A stretch of DNA of 64,000 bases from Promicromonospora sp. Populi (GCF_041081105.1 NZ_CP163528.1:2914001-2978000); one strand, 5' to 3'. Positions 1 through 7,884 are shown, counted from the stretch's first letter. Numbers and translations are program-made. The notes: a model not told the origin generated them from the sequence alone.

Positions 1-162
1 GGCAACCTGCGCCGGCTCGAGCTCACGAGCGGCAGCCAGCGCGTGCCCGACCATCGGCTTGCCGCCGAGCGGATGCAGGATCTTCGGTAGCGCGGACTTC
101 ATGCGGGTGCCCTGGCCGGCGGCAAGAACGATGACTGCTGCCGGCTGAGGTGTCTCGGTCAC
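1..162 (-). CDS. glmU: GlmU N-terminus (partial)
   Basis: First ~54 residues of the bifunctional N-acetylglucosamine-1-phosphate uridyltransferase / glucosamine-1-phosphate acetyltransferase, which makes UDP-GlcNAc for peptidoglycan in the cytoplasm. The nucleotidyltransferase signature [11 protein letters not shown] is followed by [13 protein letters not shown], the standard GlmU start. The GTG start at 162 has GGAG six bases upstream. The gene runs off the left edge. The adjacent tRNA-Gln is a common actinobacterial arrangement. Confidence 0.95.
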   Translation of the reverse strand, partial: MTETPQPAAVIVLAAGQGTRMKSALPKILHPLGGKPMVGHALAAARELEPAQVA

Positions 163-196
163 GAGTGCTCCGATCGGTGGGTTCGTCAGATCCGGA

Positions 197-271
197 TGGC
201 TCCGCCCCCAGGATTCGAACCTGGACTAAAGGCACCAAAAACCTCTGTGCTGCCGATTACACCAAGGCGGA
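197..271 (-). tRNA. tRNA-Gln (anticodon UUG)
   Basis: A full cloverleaf can be folded. The acceptor arms TCCGCCT/GGGCGGA pair (one G-T), the D stem is GTGT/GCAC, the anticodon loop TTTTGGT contains TTG, and the T arm CAGG-TTCGAAT-CCTG is canonical. The discriminator G is followed by an encoded CCA, which occupies 197-199. TTG reads CAA, so this is tRNA-Gln. Confidence 0.95.
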
Positions 272-445
272 TTGGGCGCGCGGAGGGCTCCGTCGTGACC
301 CGAAGCGGGCGTGTGCCACCGTCGCACGTCCGTGAACAGTCTGCCAGGTTCCGGGGGATGCCCCATGCCGTACCGGCCGAGTCGTCAGCCACACTGTTCG
401 CTCCGTCGCCCGTGGCAGCACGTCCCGAACCGCCGCTCGGGCACA

Positions 446-1093
446 ATGAGCACCATGGCCGCCGAAAACCGACGTACTCACCGACCTCGCATGACGGCCA
501 GTCAGCGACGTGAGCAGCTGCTCTCGGTCAGCCGCGGACTGTTCGCCGGGAAAGGCTTCGAGGGCACGAGCGTGGAGGAGATCGCGGCACGCGCCGAGGT
601 CTCCAAGCCCGTCGTGTACGAGCACTTCGGCGGCAAGGAGGGCATCTACGCCGTCGTCGTGGACCGCGAGGTGCAGGCACTCACCACCGCCCTGAGCGGC
701 GCCCTCGACGCCGGCGGGCACCCGAAGGTGCTGCTGGAGCGCACAGCATTGGCCCTCCTGGACTACATCGAGTCGTCCGAGGACGGTTTCCGCATCCTCG
801 TCCGTGACTCCCCCGTCGCGCAGGCGACCGGGACGTTCTCCAGCCTGATCGGCGACGTCGCCACCCAGGTCGAGTCGATCCTGGAGGCCCAGTTCAGGGC
901 GGCCGGGCTCGAGACGAAGACCGCGCCGCTGTACGCGCAGATGCTGGTCGGCATGATCGCGCTCACCGGCCAGTACTGGCTGGACGCGCGCAGCCCCAAG
1001 AAGACAGAGGTGGCGGCCCACCTGGTGAACCTGGCGTGGAACGGGCTGCACAACATGGAGAAGAAGCCGGCGCTGACCAAGCTGTCGCGCTGA
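446..1093 (+). CDS. TetR/AcrR-family transcriptional regulator
   Basis: 215 residues. The N-terminal helix-turn-helix is typical of TetR (RREQLL...FAGKGFEGTSVEEIAARAEVSKPVVYEHFGGKEG). The C-terminal ligand-binding half is helical. The ATG at 446 is chosen because the HTH starts about 20 residues later; a further in-frame ATG lies at 455. No clear Shine-Dalgarno is seen. It stands alone between tRNA-Gln and an AT-richer gap, so its target and ligand are unknown. In several actinobacteria a TetR gene sits next to glmU/tRNA-Gln, so this may be a core-genome regulator. Confidence 0.88.
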   Translation: MSTMAAENRRTHRPRMTASQRREQLLSVSRGLFAGKGFEGTSVEEIAARAEVSKPVVYEHFGGKEGIYAVVVDREVQALTTALSGALDAGGHPKVLLERTALALLDYIESSEDGFRILVRDSPVAQATGTFSSLIGDVATQVESILEAQFRAAGLETKTAPLYAQMLVGMIALTGQYWLDARSPKKTEVAAHLVNLAWNGLHNMEKKPALTKLSR

Positions 1094-1146
1094 GGCTGTC
1101 GCACTGACGCGCACCGGCCCCAAGACAGTTCTGCCGAAGGCGGCTC

Positions 1147-1163
1147 ATTGACGGCACGTCAAT
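1147..1163. repeat. 17-nt palindrome downstream of TetR gene
   Basis: ATTGACG-GCA-CGTCAAT has perfect 7-bp arms. It lies 53 nt after the TetR stop codon, with no plus-strand gene following. It could be a weak hairpin terminator or a protein-binding site; no T-tract follows. Confidence 0.4.
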
Positions 1164-1278
1164 AGCGGCCGTCGAAATGCCCCGGCAAGGTCGGAAACTC
1201 CCGATTTCACCCCCATTTACCTGCGCCGGCGCAGCGCAAATTGCGTCAAGGCACAGATGTATGCGTAGCCAATTAAAT

Positions 1279-1318
1279 AACGAGCACCCCTCGCGGAATC
1301 CCGCGAGGGGTGCTCGTT
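1279..1318. terminator. Strong stem-loop terminator
   Basis: A 17-bp perfect stem (1279-1295 with 1302-1318) encloses a 6-nt loop. AT-rich flanks (AATTAAAT on one side, TTCAGC on the other) make it a good intrinsic terminator. It lies 57 nt beyond the stop codon of the small minus-strand peptide gene and may also stop plus-strand reading from TetR. Confidence 0.8.
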
Positions 1319-1374
1319 CAGCTGGGGATGCTACAACTACCGCTACGGTACGCGCCGGGCGGCTACTTCCCTGG

Positions 1375-1458
1375 TCAGAGACCCAGGAGGCAGAGGATGT
1401 CCTTGACGGTCCAGCCCAGGTTGTGAATCAATTCCGAGACGATGTCCACGAGAGTCAT
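1375..1458 (-). CDS. Probable 27-residue amphipathic peptide
   Basis: An unannotated-size ORF of 27 codons. The start ATG at 1458 is preceded by GGAAGGA with 9-nt spacing; two further in-frame ATGs (1467, 1476) lack good spacing. Hydrophobic residues fall at 3, 4, 6, 7, 10, 11, 14, 18, 21, 22, 24, 25 and 27, an i/i+3/i+4 pattern that makes one face of a helix. D5, S8, E9, H12, N13, T17, K19 and D20 form the polar face. There is one Trp (W16) and one Cys (C23). A sigma70-like promoter lies upstream and a strong terminator downstream, so this is a complete transcription unit. No processing, transport or immunity gene is adjacent. Size and pattern recall phenol-soluble-modulin or leaderless-bacteriocin peptides, but no family is recognised. 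Confidence 0.6.
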   Translation of the reverse strand: MTLVDIVSELIHNLGWTVKDILCLLGL

Positions 1459-1530
1459 TGGAGCCATTCCTTCCATAAAACGGGAATCACAGGATGATCA
1501 CCTGCGAGCGGAACAGTGTTCGCGTTCCAT

Positions 1531-1559
1531 ACATTAAGCACACGACCCGGACTCTGCAA
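1531..1559 (-). promoter_or_regulatory. Predicted promoter of the small peptide gene
   Basis: TTGCAG at 1559-1554 and TAATGT at 1536-1531 are separated by 17 bp. The expected start near 1524 gives a leader of about 65 nt. The leader contains the inverted repeat GAACA-C-TGTTC (1511-1521), a possible operator or hairpin. The 253 bases from 1459 to 1711 are otherwise without a gene and are AT-richer than the rest of the window. Confidence 0.5.
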
Positions 1560-1711
1560 CGGGAATCGGATATACATCCTTAATGCGCGCCCAGTTTCAC
1601 CCTGTGATATTAGGTCCGAAATCGAGCAGCACACCACGCTAAACCGGACATATTCCAGAGCTGTAGGCGGCTATTTCGAGCCGCAACCAACGGGCCCTGT
1701 GCGCCGAGACG

Positions 1712-2755
1712 TCACCACGCCGCGAGCAGCAGCTTCTCCACCGCGTCGACCGTGACCGGCCGGGGGTTGGGGTAGGGGTCGGACGCCACGCGCTCCGCGA
1801 CCTCGCGCAGTGCGGTGCGGGGCACACCGAGCGCGCCGAGCGTCGTCGGGCCGTCGTGTCGTGCCGCGAGCGCGGACACCGCGAGCACCGGGTCGCCGTA
1901 GGCGACGCGTGCCAGCCGTGCTGCCGCGTCGGGCGCCGCGACCAGGTTGAAGCGCATCACGTGTGCCAGGAGCAGGGCGTGCAGCTCCGCGTGCGGCAGT
2001 CCGTAAGTTCCGCCGAGCACGTGCGCGAGCTGGTGGTGCAGGCCCATCCGCGCCTGCGCCAGGCATGCGCCTGCCAGCCAGGCCGCCTCCTGGAGCCGGC
2101 CGCGCGCTACGACGTCGGCCGGGTGGTCCAGCACGACGGGGAGCGCCGACAGGACGCCGTCCGCGGACTCCACCGCGTACGCGCGGGTCGCCGCGCTCGC
2201 CTCGGTGTCCCACAGCGCCTCGACGGCGTGCGCCAGCGCGTTGAGGGCAGAAGTGAGCGTGAGCCCGCGGGGCATCGAGAGCGTGAGCTCCGGGTCGTAC
2301 ACGACGGTGCCCGGCGCGAGGGCAGGATCGCGCCGTGTTGTCTTGACGCCGTCCGCGGTCTCCCCGAGCACGGGCGTCGCCTCAGAGCCGGCATAGGTGG
2401 TGGGGACCGCGACCTGCGGCATGCCGGTGCGGATCGCCAGCGCCTTCGAGAGCCCGATGGCCGATCCGCCCCCGATCGCGACCAGCGCGTCCGCCCGCAC
2501 CTGACCGGCGAGGTCGAGCGCCTCGGCGGTCACCTCGACCGGGGTGTGCTGGGCCGGGTGCCCGAAGGTCGCGGCATGCCGCTCCCCCAAAGCCACGGCC
2601 AGCTCCTGCGCAGTCCGGGCCGACGACGGCGACGCCACCACCAGGACCCGCTGCGACCCGAGCCGTTCGATCTCGTCCGGCACGAGCGTCCGCGCGCCGG
2701 GGCCGTGCAGCACTCGCCCGGCGTAGACCTGGTGCACCCTGATGTCTGTTCCCAC
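1712..2755 (-). CDS. Iron-containing alcohol dehydrogenase, maleylacetate reductase-like
   Basis: 347 residues of the Fe-ADH / dehydroquinate synthase-like fold. The NAD-binding glycine motif AIGGGSAIGLSKA and the PTTYAGSEATP segment are characteristic of maleylacetate reductases. These reduce maleylacetate to 3-oxoadipate in hydroxyquinol and chlorocatechol catabolism. Metal or active-site histidines lie in NALAHAVEALW, MGLHHQLAHVLGG and LPHAELHALLL. A GTG start at 2755 fits the family's N-terminus; its RBS is weak. The gene is divergent from a MarR regulator with a MarR-type operator between them, so it is probably that regulator's target. No other aromatic ring-cleavage gene is nearby. Confidence 0.85.
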   Translation of the reverse strand: MGTDIRVHQVYAGRVLHGPGARTLVPDEIERLGSQRVLVVASPSSARTAQELAVALGERHAATFGHPAQHTPVEVTAEALDLAGQVRADALVAIGGGSAIGLSKALAIRTGMPQVAVPTTYAGSEATPVLGETADGVKTTRRDPALAPGTVVYDPELTLSMPRGLTLTSALNALAHAVEALWDTEASAATRAYAVESADGVLSALPVVLDHPADVVARGRLQEAAWLAGACLAQARMGLHHQLAHVLGGTYGLPHAELHALLLAHVMRFNLVAAPDAAARLARVAYGDPVLAVSALAARHDGPTTLGALGVPRTALREVAERVASDPYPNPRPVTVDAVEKLLLAAW

Positions 2756-2824
2756 GGGGGCTGAGCCTACGGTCGCCGGGGCGCCCCGACCATGGGCACA
2801 CCCCTGCAGGGGCCTTATCGAGAT

Positions 2825-2838
2825 TCTTGATGTCGAGA
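2825..2838. promoter_or_regulatory. MarR-type operator
   Basis: TCTTGA-TG-TCGAGA is a near-palindrome; 12 of 14 positions are symmetric. It sits 20 nt upstream of the marR start and about 70 nt upstream of the divergent dehydrogenase. Its form resembles sites bound by actinobacterial MarR repressors. That the adjacent MarR binds it is inferred. Confidence 0.6.
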
Positions 2839-2857
2839 TATCCGGTAGCCTCGCGCC

Positions 2858-3361
2858 ATGGAGCACACAGGTCCCGCCGACGAGGTCGACCGTATCGTCG
2901 CCGCGTGGCACCACGTGCGCCCGGACCTGGAGCTCGAACCCCTGACGGTGTTCAGCCGCGTGTCCCGCCTGGCCCGGCACCTCGACCTGGCGCGCCGTAC
3001 CGCGTTCGCCAGGCACAGCCTGGAGACCTGGGAGTTCGACGTGCTCTCGGCGCTGCGCCGGGCCGGAGAGCCGTACCGGCTGTCCCCCGGCACGCTGGTG
3101 ACGCAGACCCTGGTGACCAGCGGCACCATGACCAACCGGATCGACCGGCTGGAGTCGCGCGGGTTCGTACAGCGGCACCGTTCCCCGGACGACCGCCGTG
3201 GTGTCCTGGTGCAGCTCTCCGCGGACGGCCTGGCGCAGGTCGACGGCGCCATGAGCGACCTGCTCGACATCGAGGCCAAGGTGCTGACCGCGCTGTCCCC
3301 CGCGGAGCGCCCGCAGCTCGCGGCCCTGTTGCGCACGGTCACCGCCCAGTTCGACGACTAG
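2858..3361 (+). CDS. MarR-family transcriptional regulator
   Basis: 167 residues. A winged helix occupies roughly residues 50-125: WEFDVLSALRRAG, then LVTSGTMTNRIDRLESRGFV as recognition helix, and the wing HRSPDDRRGVLVQLS. This is the classic MarR layout, with dimerisation helices at both ends. It probably represses itself and the divergent maleylacetate reductase-like gene through the palindrome at 2825-2838. The ligand is likely aromatic, by analogy with the family and the neighbouring gene. Confidence 0.9.
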   Translation: MEHTGPADEVDRIVAAWHHVRPDLELEPLTVFSRVSRLARHLDLARRTAFARHSLETWEFDVLSALRRAGEPYRLSPGTLVTQTLVTSGTMTNRIDRLESRGFVQRHRSPDDRRGVLVQLSADGLAQVDGAMSDLLDIEAKVLTALSPAERPQLAALLRTVTAQFDD

Positions 3362-3367
3362 GGCCGG

Positions 3368-3820
3368 TCAGCTGCTGCGGGTGACCATTACCTTCTCGCG
3401 GCCGAGCGGGTCGGGCAGGAAGAAGAGGTCGTCCGCGTCGGCGACGTAGAGCGGCAGCTCGCCCAGGTCCGAGGGCATGCCGTCGGCGTCGGTCACGGTC
3501 AGCTCGACGTGGTCGGCCGAGCGCGACACGTACTTCCAGGTGCCCTCGAGCTCGGCGGGGGCGCGAGCCGCCTTGACCGCGCCGGCGACCGCGTGGTCGA
3601 CGGTGCCGTCGTCCGCGCCCGTGAGCGCGCCGGCGAGCACCTCGTCCGGGATCCCGACGGCGGTGAACGTCCGGTCCTCGCTGAGCGCGACGTAGGTCGC
3701 GGCGTCGTCACCCACGTAGGAGCCCACGAACTGGGGCTCCGCGTAGTTGATCGTGCACCCGGACAGCATGAGCACGCCGGCGAGTACTCCCACCCCTAGG
3801 AAGGCCTGTCGCTGGTTCAT
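3368..3820 (-). CDS. Small lipoprotein of unknown function
   Basis: 150 residues. A signal peptide ends in the lipobox LSGC (Cys near residue 21), so the product should be a membrane-anchored exported lipoprotein. The start at 3820 is chosen for GAGG six bases upstream and a proper signal peptide; a longer reading to 3862 would bury the signal. The mature part is Asp/Thr-rich and predicted beta-rich, and matches no domain I recognise. It is convergent with marR. Confidence 0.75.
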   Translation of the reverse strand: MNQRQAFLGVGVLAGVLMLSGCTINYAEPQFVGSYVGDDAATYVALSEDRTFTAVGIPDEVLAGALTGADDGTVDHAVAGAVKAARAPAELEGTWKYVSRSADHVELTVTDADGMPSDLGELPLYVADADDLFFLPDPLGREKVMVTRSS

Positions 3821-3980
3821 TCGATACCTCGGTTGTCCCGGACCTGCTGGTCGGTCGCCCAATCTAACGGGAAAGCCGCGATCCCTCCTGGGGAACCGGG
3901 ATGGTGATCACCACACCCTGTGCTGATCCGATGAACACCCTGAGCGACCAACTGCCGTCGTCCCGCACAATGACGGCATC

Positions 3981-5219
3981 ATGAGCAACACGCGCACGGC
4001 GGCAGGCGGCTCCGCGCTCCTCGTAGCGGTCCTCGTCTTTGCCCTGAACCTGCGCACCCCCATCACATCGCTCCCGCCAGTCATGTCCGACGTCGCGGCC
4101 GGGCTCGGCCTCGACCAGACCCTGGCCGGGCTGCTCGTGGGCATCCCCGCGCTCTGCTTCGGCGTGGTGGCACCGGCGGCGTCAGCCCTTATCGCCCGGG
4201 CCGGGCCCTACGCCGCCGTCACCGTCGCCCTCGTGGGGGTGATCGCCGGGACCCTGATCCGGTCGGCAGGCTCCGGAACGCCCGGCGTCGTGGCGGCGTT
4301 CACGGGGACCGTGGTGCTGGGTGCGGCAATCACCGTGGGCAACGTGGTGGTCCCGGTGATCATCGCGCGGGACTTCCCGGCGCGGGCGGCGCTGGCGACC
4401 GGCCTGTACTCGTCGACGATGAATCTCGGGTCGGTCTTCGCGACGTCCCTCACGGCGCCGCTGGCGGCCCTGCTGGGCTGGCAGGGCGCCGTCGCCTCGT
4501 GGGCGCTCGTGGCAGTCGTGGCCCTGGTGGTCTGGCTGGTCACCACCCGCCGTCGGCCCGTGCCCAAGACTCAGGCCACCCGGGCGGCCCACCTGCCCGA
4601 CCCGTCGGAGCAAGCCGCCGAGCGGCCCGGCGAGACGTGGCACGGCGTGCTGCGCCGCCCGCTCACCTGGGCACTGACGGTGGCGTTCGCGGGGCAGTCG
4701 TTCTCGTACTTCGCGGTGACGGGCTGGCTGCCGGAGCTCCTGCGTGACCTGCTGGGCGTGTCCGTGACCACGGCGGGCAACGCATCGGCCCCGTTCCAGG
4801 GGCTGGCCATCGCGGGCAGCGTGCTGGTCCCGCTCGCGCTGGCCGCTCGGGTACCGATGCGCGCCGCCGCGGTGACCACCTGCCTGCTCTGGGTGGCTCT
4901 GCCCGGGGGCCTGCTGCTGGCGCCGCAGTGGTGGCTGCTGTGGGTGAGCCTCGCGGGGATCGCCCAGGGCGGGAACTTCGTGGTGATCTTCACGATCGTC
5001 GCCCAGCAGTGCCGCACGGTGGCCCAGACCCGGCGGACGGTCGCCGTCGTGCAGGCGTTCGGCTACATGATCGCCGCCACCGCGCCCGCTGTGATCGGCG
5101 CGGTGCACGCGGCGTCGGGCGGCTGGGACGCGGCGATCCTGGTGCTGCTCGGGTCCACCCTGACGCTCGGGACGGCGGAGCTGATCGCGACGCGACGCAC
5201 TGGCCGCGCGCGACCCTGA
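3981..5219 (+). CDS. MFS transporter, CynX/NimT type
   Basis: 412 residues with about 12 hydrophobic segments in two halves joined by a polar loop around residues 190-220. The N-terminus (FALNLRTPITSLPPVMSDV) and the RAALATGLYSSTMNLGS region match the CynX/NimT (cyanate / 2-nitroimidazole) branch of the major facilitator superfamily. The substrate is unknown. It lies directly upstream of lat on the same strand, but lat has its own promoter, so they need not be co-transcribed. Confidence 0.88.
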   Translation: MSNTRTAAGGSALLVAVLVFALNLRTPITSLPPVMSDVAAGLGLDQTLAGLLVGIPALCFGVVAPAASALIARAGPYAAVTVALVGVIAGTLIRSAGSGTPGVVAAFTGTVVLGAAITVGNVVVPVIIARDFPARAALATGLYSSTMNLGSVFATSLTAPLAALLGWQGAVASWALVAVVALVVWLVTTRRRPVPKTQATRAAHLPDPSEQAAERPGETWHGVLRRPLTWALTVAFAGQSFSYFAVTGWLPELLRDLLGVSVTTAGNASAPFQGLAIAGSVLVPLALAARVPMRAAAVTTCLLWVALPGGLLLAPQWWLLWVSLAGIAQGGNFVVIFTIVAQQCRTVAQTRRTVAVVQAFGYMIAATAPAVIGAVHAASGGWDAAILVLLGSTLTLGTAELIATRRTGRARP

Positions 5220-5250
5220 GGCCGCGCCTACAGGAACTTTTCCATACTCA

Positions 5251-5282
5251 TTGAAAGATGGCAGGATCATTGCCTATCTTTC
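5251..5282 (+). promoter_or_regulatory. lat promoter overlapped by an inverted repeat
   Basis: TTGAAA (5251-5256) and TATCTT (5275-5280) are spaced 18 bp. The ATG at 5287 is 6 nt after the -10 box and no Shine-Dalgarno is present, so the mRNA is probably leaderless. An 11/12-nt inverted repeat (GAAAGATGGCA at 5253-5263, TGCCTATCTTTC at 5271-5282, one bulged base) covers both promoter elements. A repressor or Lrp-type protein bound there would block RNA polymerase. Confidence 0.65.
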
Positions 5283-5286
5283 CAGC

Positions 5287-6594
5287 ATGACGACACATCT
5301 TGAGCCCACCGCAGTGCTCCCCACCCTTCGCGAGCACCTCCTGGTCGACGGGTTCGACCTCGTCCTCGACCTCACCCGGTCGCACGGCTCCACGCTCATC
5401 GACGCGCGCGACGGCCGCGAGTGGCTCGACCTGTTCACATTCTTCGCATCTTCCCCGCTCGGTATGAACCACCCCGCGCTGGCCGGGGACCCCGCGTTCC
5501 GCGCAGAGCTGGCCGCCGCCGCGATCAATAAGCCGTCCAACTCCGACATCTACACGGTCGAGATGGCGCGCTTCGCGGACACGTTCGCGCGCGTGCTCGG
5601 CGACCCCGCGCTGCCGCACCTGTTCTTCATCGACGGTGGAGCACTCGCCGTCGAGAACGCCCTCAAGGTCGCGTTCGACTGGAAGTCACGCCTGAACGAG
5701 GCGAACGGCCGCTCCCCGGAGCTCGGCACCCAGGTGATGCACCTGGAGCACGCTTTCCACGGCCGCTCCGGGTACACGATGTCGCTCACGAACACCGAGC
5801 CGGGCAAGGTGGCCCGGTTCCCCAAGTTCGACTGGCCGCGCATCCCCTCCCCGTACATCGCGGAGGGCAAGGACATGGACGCCGCCGAGGGTGCCGCGCT
5901 CCGGGCCGCCCGCGCGGCGTTCGAGGCCAACCCGCACGACATCGCGGCCTTCATCATGGAGCCCATCCAGGGCGAGGGCGGCGACCACCACTTCCGCCCC
6001 TCGTTCCTCCAGGGCATGCAGCTGCTGTGCCAGGAGTTCGACGCGCTGTTCATCATGGACGAGGTCCAGACCGGCGCCGGGATCACCGGCACCACGTGGG
6101 CCTACCAGCAGCTCGGCGTCACGCCCGACGTCGTCGCGTTCGGCAAGAAGACGCAGGTCTGCGGGATCATGGCCGGCGGCCGGGTCGACGAGGTGCCGGA
6201 CAACGCGTTCGCCGTCTCGTCGCGCATCAACTCCACCTGGGGCGGCAACCTCACCGACATGGTGCGCTCGCGCCGGATCCTGGAGACCTATGAGGCCGAG
6301 GGCCTGGTCGACCGAGCCCGGTCCATGGGCAAGCGCCTCCAGGACGCGCTCACCGAGCTGGCCACCCGGCACGACGGCGTGACCGACGTCCGCGGCCGGG
6401 GCCTGATGTGCGCGGTGACGCTGCCGTCCCGCGCGGTCCGCGACAGGGTGCTGTCCGCCCTCACCGAGCGGAGCGTCCTGCTGCTGGGCTGCGGCGAGCG
6501 CTCGGTCCGGTTCCGCCCCGCCATGACGGTCACCGCGGAGGCGCTGGAGGCCGGCGTCCGCGCCCTGGACGAGGTCCTGACGGAAACCCTCTGA
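5287..6594 (+). CDS. lat: L-lysine 6-aminotransferase
   Basis: 435 residues, class-III PLP aminotransferase. It moves the epsilon-amino group of lysine to 2-oxoglutarate, giving piperideine-6-carboxylate / 2-aminoadipate semialdehyde. PLP-site features are DEVQTGAG (D258) and the Schiff-base lysine in FGKKTQ (K287/K288). Lat-specific stretches include FFASSPLGMNHPAL, NKPSNSDIYT and INSTWGGNLTDM. In mycobacteria lat is paired with an Lrp regulator and is induced in starvation and persistence. Here an Lrp gene lies 2.5 kb away rather than adjacent. Start chosen from the leaderless promoter. Confidence 0.95.
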   Translation: MTTHLEPTAVLPTLREHLLVDGFDLVLDLTRSHGSTLIDARDGREWLDLFTFFASSPLGMNHPALAGDPAFRAELAAAAINKPSNSDIYTVEMARFADTFARVLGDPALPHLFFIDGGALAVENALKVAFDWKSRLNEANGRSPELGTQVMHLEHAFHGRSGYTMSLTNTEPGKVARFPKFDWPRIPSPYIAEGKDMDAAEGAALRAARAAFEANPHDIAAFIMEPIQGEGGDHHFRPSFLQGMQLLCQEFDALFIMDEVQTGAGITGTTWAYQQLGVTPDVVAFGKKTQVCGIMAGGRVDEVPDNAFAVSSRINSTWGGNLTDMVRSRRILETYEAEGLVDRARSMGKRLQDALTELATRHDGVTDVRGRGLMCAVTLPSRAVRDRVLSALTERSVLLLGCGERSVRFRPAMTVTAEALEAGVRALDEVLTETL

Positions 6595-6600
6595 CCCCAA

Positions 6601-6667
6601 TTGGTTGTGGGCGCGATCGTTGCGGCTTCCCGCCCGTTCTAGGCGCAACGATCGCGCCCACGACCAA
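6601..6667. terminator. 24-bp stem-loop after lat
   Basis: The arms at 6601-6624 and 6644-6667 pair over 24 bp with a single G-T wobble, around a 19-nt loop. It starts 7 nt after lat ends and sits between convergent genes, so a bidirectional terminator role fits. The arm contains GGGCGCGATCGTTGCG, itself partly palindromic. A dispersed intergenic repeat is the alternative. Confidence 0.65.
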
Positions 6668-6674
6668 CGCTGGG

Positions 6675-7352
6675 CTATTCAGTGGCGACGCTGTCGGCGA
6701 TCCTGATCAGTTCGGCGATCGTCGGGCCTGCGCTTCCTGTGGGTGTCCGGCCCAGGATGCCGAGCAGCAGGTAGGAGCCGGCGTCGTCGGTCCATTCGAG
6801 GCGCACCGGACCGAACCCGTTGTTGTCCACGCGGGTGACACGCGCCTCCAGGCCTGACTCCTGGAGGTCTCGCCACTCGACCGTCACGTTGTCGCCGGAC
6901 AGCTCCTCGGCAAGCTCCTGCGATCCTGGGTAGGCCACGTAGGTGATGGTCGCCGCCGGGTGGTACGCGCCCGACCGGACCTCCTCCTCGGGCCACGACA
7001 GGCCCGGCCCACCGCGGAAGGTCTCTGCGTTCTCAGGCCCGTCCAGCGAGTAGACGATCCAGGTGCCGAGGTGGTCCTCAGCCGTCGTGCGACCGATCCC
7101 GGCCGAGATCTCGGCGGGGCACTCCGCGACGGCGTGCAGGACATCTTCGGGCACCCAGTGCGGCTGGCGCAGGTCCGCGGCGCAGGTGCCTGCCGTGAGC
7201 TCGGTGGCGTCCGCCGGCGTGATGACGGGCTCCTCCTCCCCCGCCCCGATCACGAGCGTGACCACGAGGATGACTATGGCGCCGAGCAGCGTCACGGCCC
7301 CGCCGATCAGCCATTCCGGGCGGATCCTGGGTTCCTCGATGGTGGTGACCAC
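6675..7352 (-). CDS. Single-pass membrane protein, unknown function
   Basis: 225 residues, GTG start. One transmembrane helix at about residues 15-37 (LIGGAVTLLGAIVILVVTLVIGAG) is preceded by a short basic/acidic N-terminus, so the bulk is extracytoplasmic. The outer part carries two Cys (C57 and C78 by my count), which could form a disulfide. No domain is recognised. It starts 1 nt after the stop codon of the upstream gene (7354-7884); the two form an operon. Confidence 0.7.
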   Translation of the reverse strand: MVTTIEEPRIRPEWLIGGAVTLLGAIVILVVTLVIGAGEEEPVITPADATELTAGTCAADLRQPHWVPEDVLHAVAECPAEISAGIGRTTAEDHLGTWIVYSLDGPENAETFRGGPGLSWPEEEVRSGAYHPAATITYVAYPGSQELAEELSGDNVTVEWRDLQESGLEARVTRVDNNGFGPVRLEWTDDAGSYLLLGILGRTPTGSAGPTIAELIRIADSVATE

Positions 7353-7353
7353 G

Positions 7354-7884
7354 TCAGCCCCCGCACTCGATCTCGGTGACCGCGTCCCGCGAGAGCGCGA
7401 TCACCGTGCTCGACGAGACCGGGCTCTGCGCCACCCCCGGCAGCACCCAGGAGCCCCAGTCGCAGTCGTTCTCGGCGAAGTAGGCCTCACGCAAGCCGCC
7501 TTCCGCGCCGAAGCGCACGCGGTGGTCCGGCCCCTGGCAGTCGAACTCCGGATCGCACACGGAGATGGCGAGCGCGCGCATGGTCACCCAGGTGCTGGTG
7601 TCGACGCAGCCGTCGACAGGCAGGCCGTTGTAGGCCTGGAACGCCCTGGTCGCGACGTCCGAATCGGAGTCCCAGGCTCCGTCCACGGGCTCGAGCCCGG
7701 TGCTCGCCGACAGCATGTTCTGGGCCGCGACCACGGCGCCGCCGGACGTCGCACCGCACTCGCCGACCGGGTCGTTGGACAGCCACATCGCACTGGAGTT
7801 CACCGCCTGGACCACGGCAGCGACGATCAGGGCGGCGACCACCGTGCCACCGCCCGCCTGCAGCCAGGTTCGGGTGGTGGGCAT
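7354..7884 (-). CDS. Anchored protein with peptidoglycan-binding-like domain
   Basis: 176 residues. A signal anchor lies at about residues 8-28. The region AAQNMLSASTGLEPVDGAWDSDSDVATRAFQAYNGLPVDGCVDTSTW resembles a PG_binding_1 repeat (N-terminal helix, D-G-xx-G turn, ATxxAFQ helix). Five Cys suggest disulfides outside the cell. The ATG at 7884 has AAGGAG about 10 nt upstream. It is coupled to the next membrane protein gene; both probably work at the cell wall. The exact function is unknown. Confidence 0.65.
   Translation of the reverse strand: MPTTRTWLQAGGGTVVAALIVAAVVQAVNSSAMWLSNDPVGECGATSGGAVVAAQNMLSASTGLEPVDGAWDSDSDVATRAFQAYNGLPVDGCVDTSTWVTMRALAISVCDPEFDCQGPDHRVRFGAEGGLREAYFAENDCDWGSWVLPGVAQSPVSSSTVIALSRDAVTEIECGG

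Noticed and set aside
1375..1458. The small peptide as an AgrD-type pheromone precursor
   Set aside because: It has one Cys near the C-terminus but no acidic tail and no AgrB gene nearby.
1511..1521. GAACAGTGTTC resembling an SOS (LexA) box upstream of the small peptide gene
   Set aside because: Actinobacterial LexA boxes have GAAC-N4-GTTC; here the spacing is 3, so LexA control is not supported.
4182..5270. Long open frame antisense to the MFS gene (and similar long antisense frames across the window)
   Set aside because: High GC produces long shadow frames. These are rich in Arg/Gly/Pro, lack RBS and domains, and lie opposite well-supported genes.
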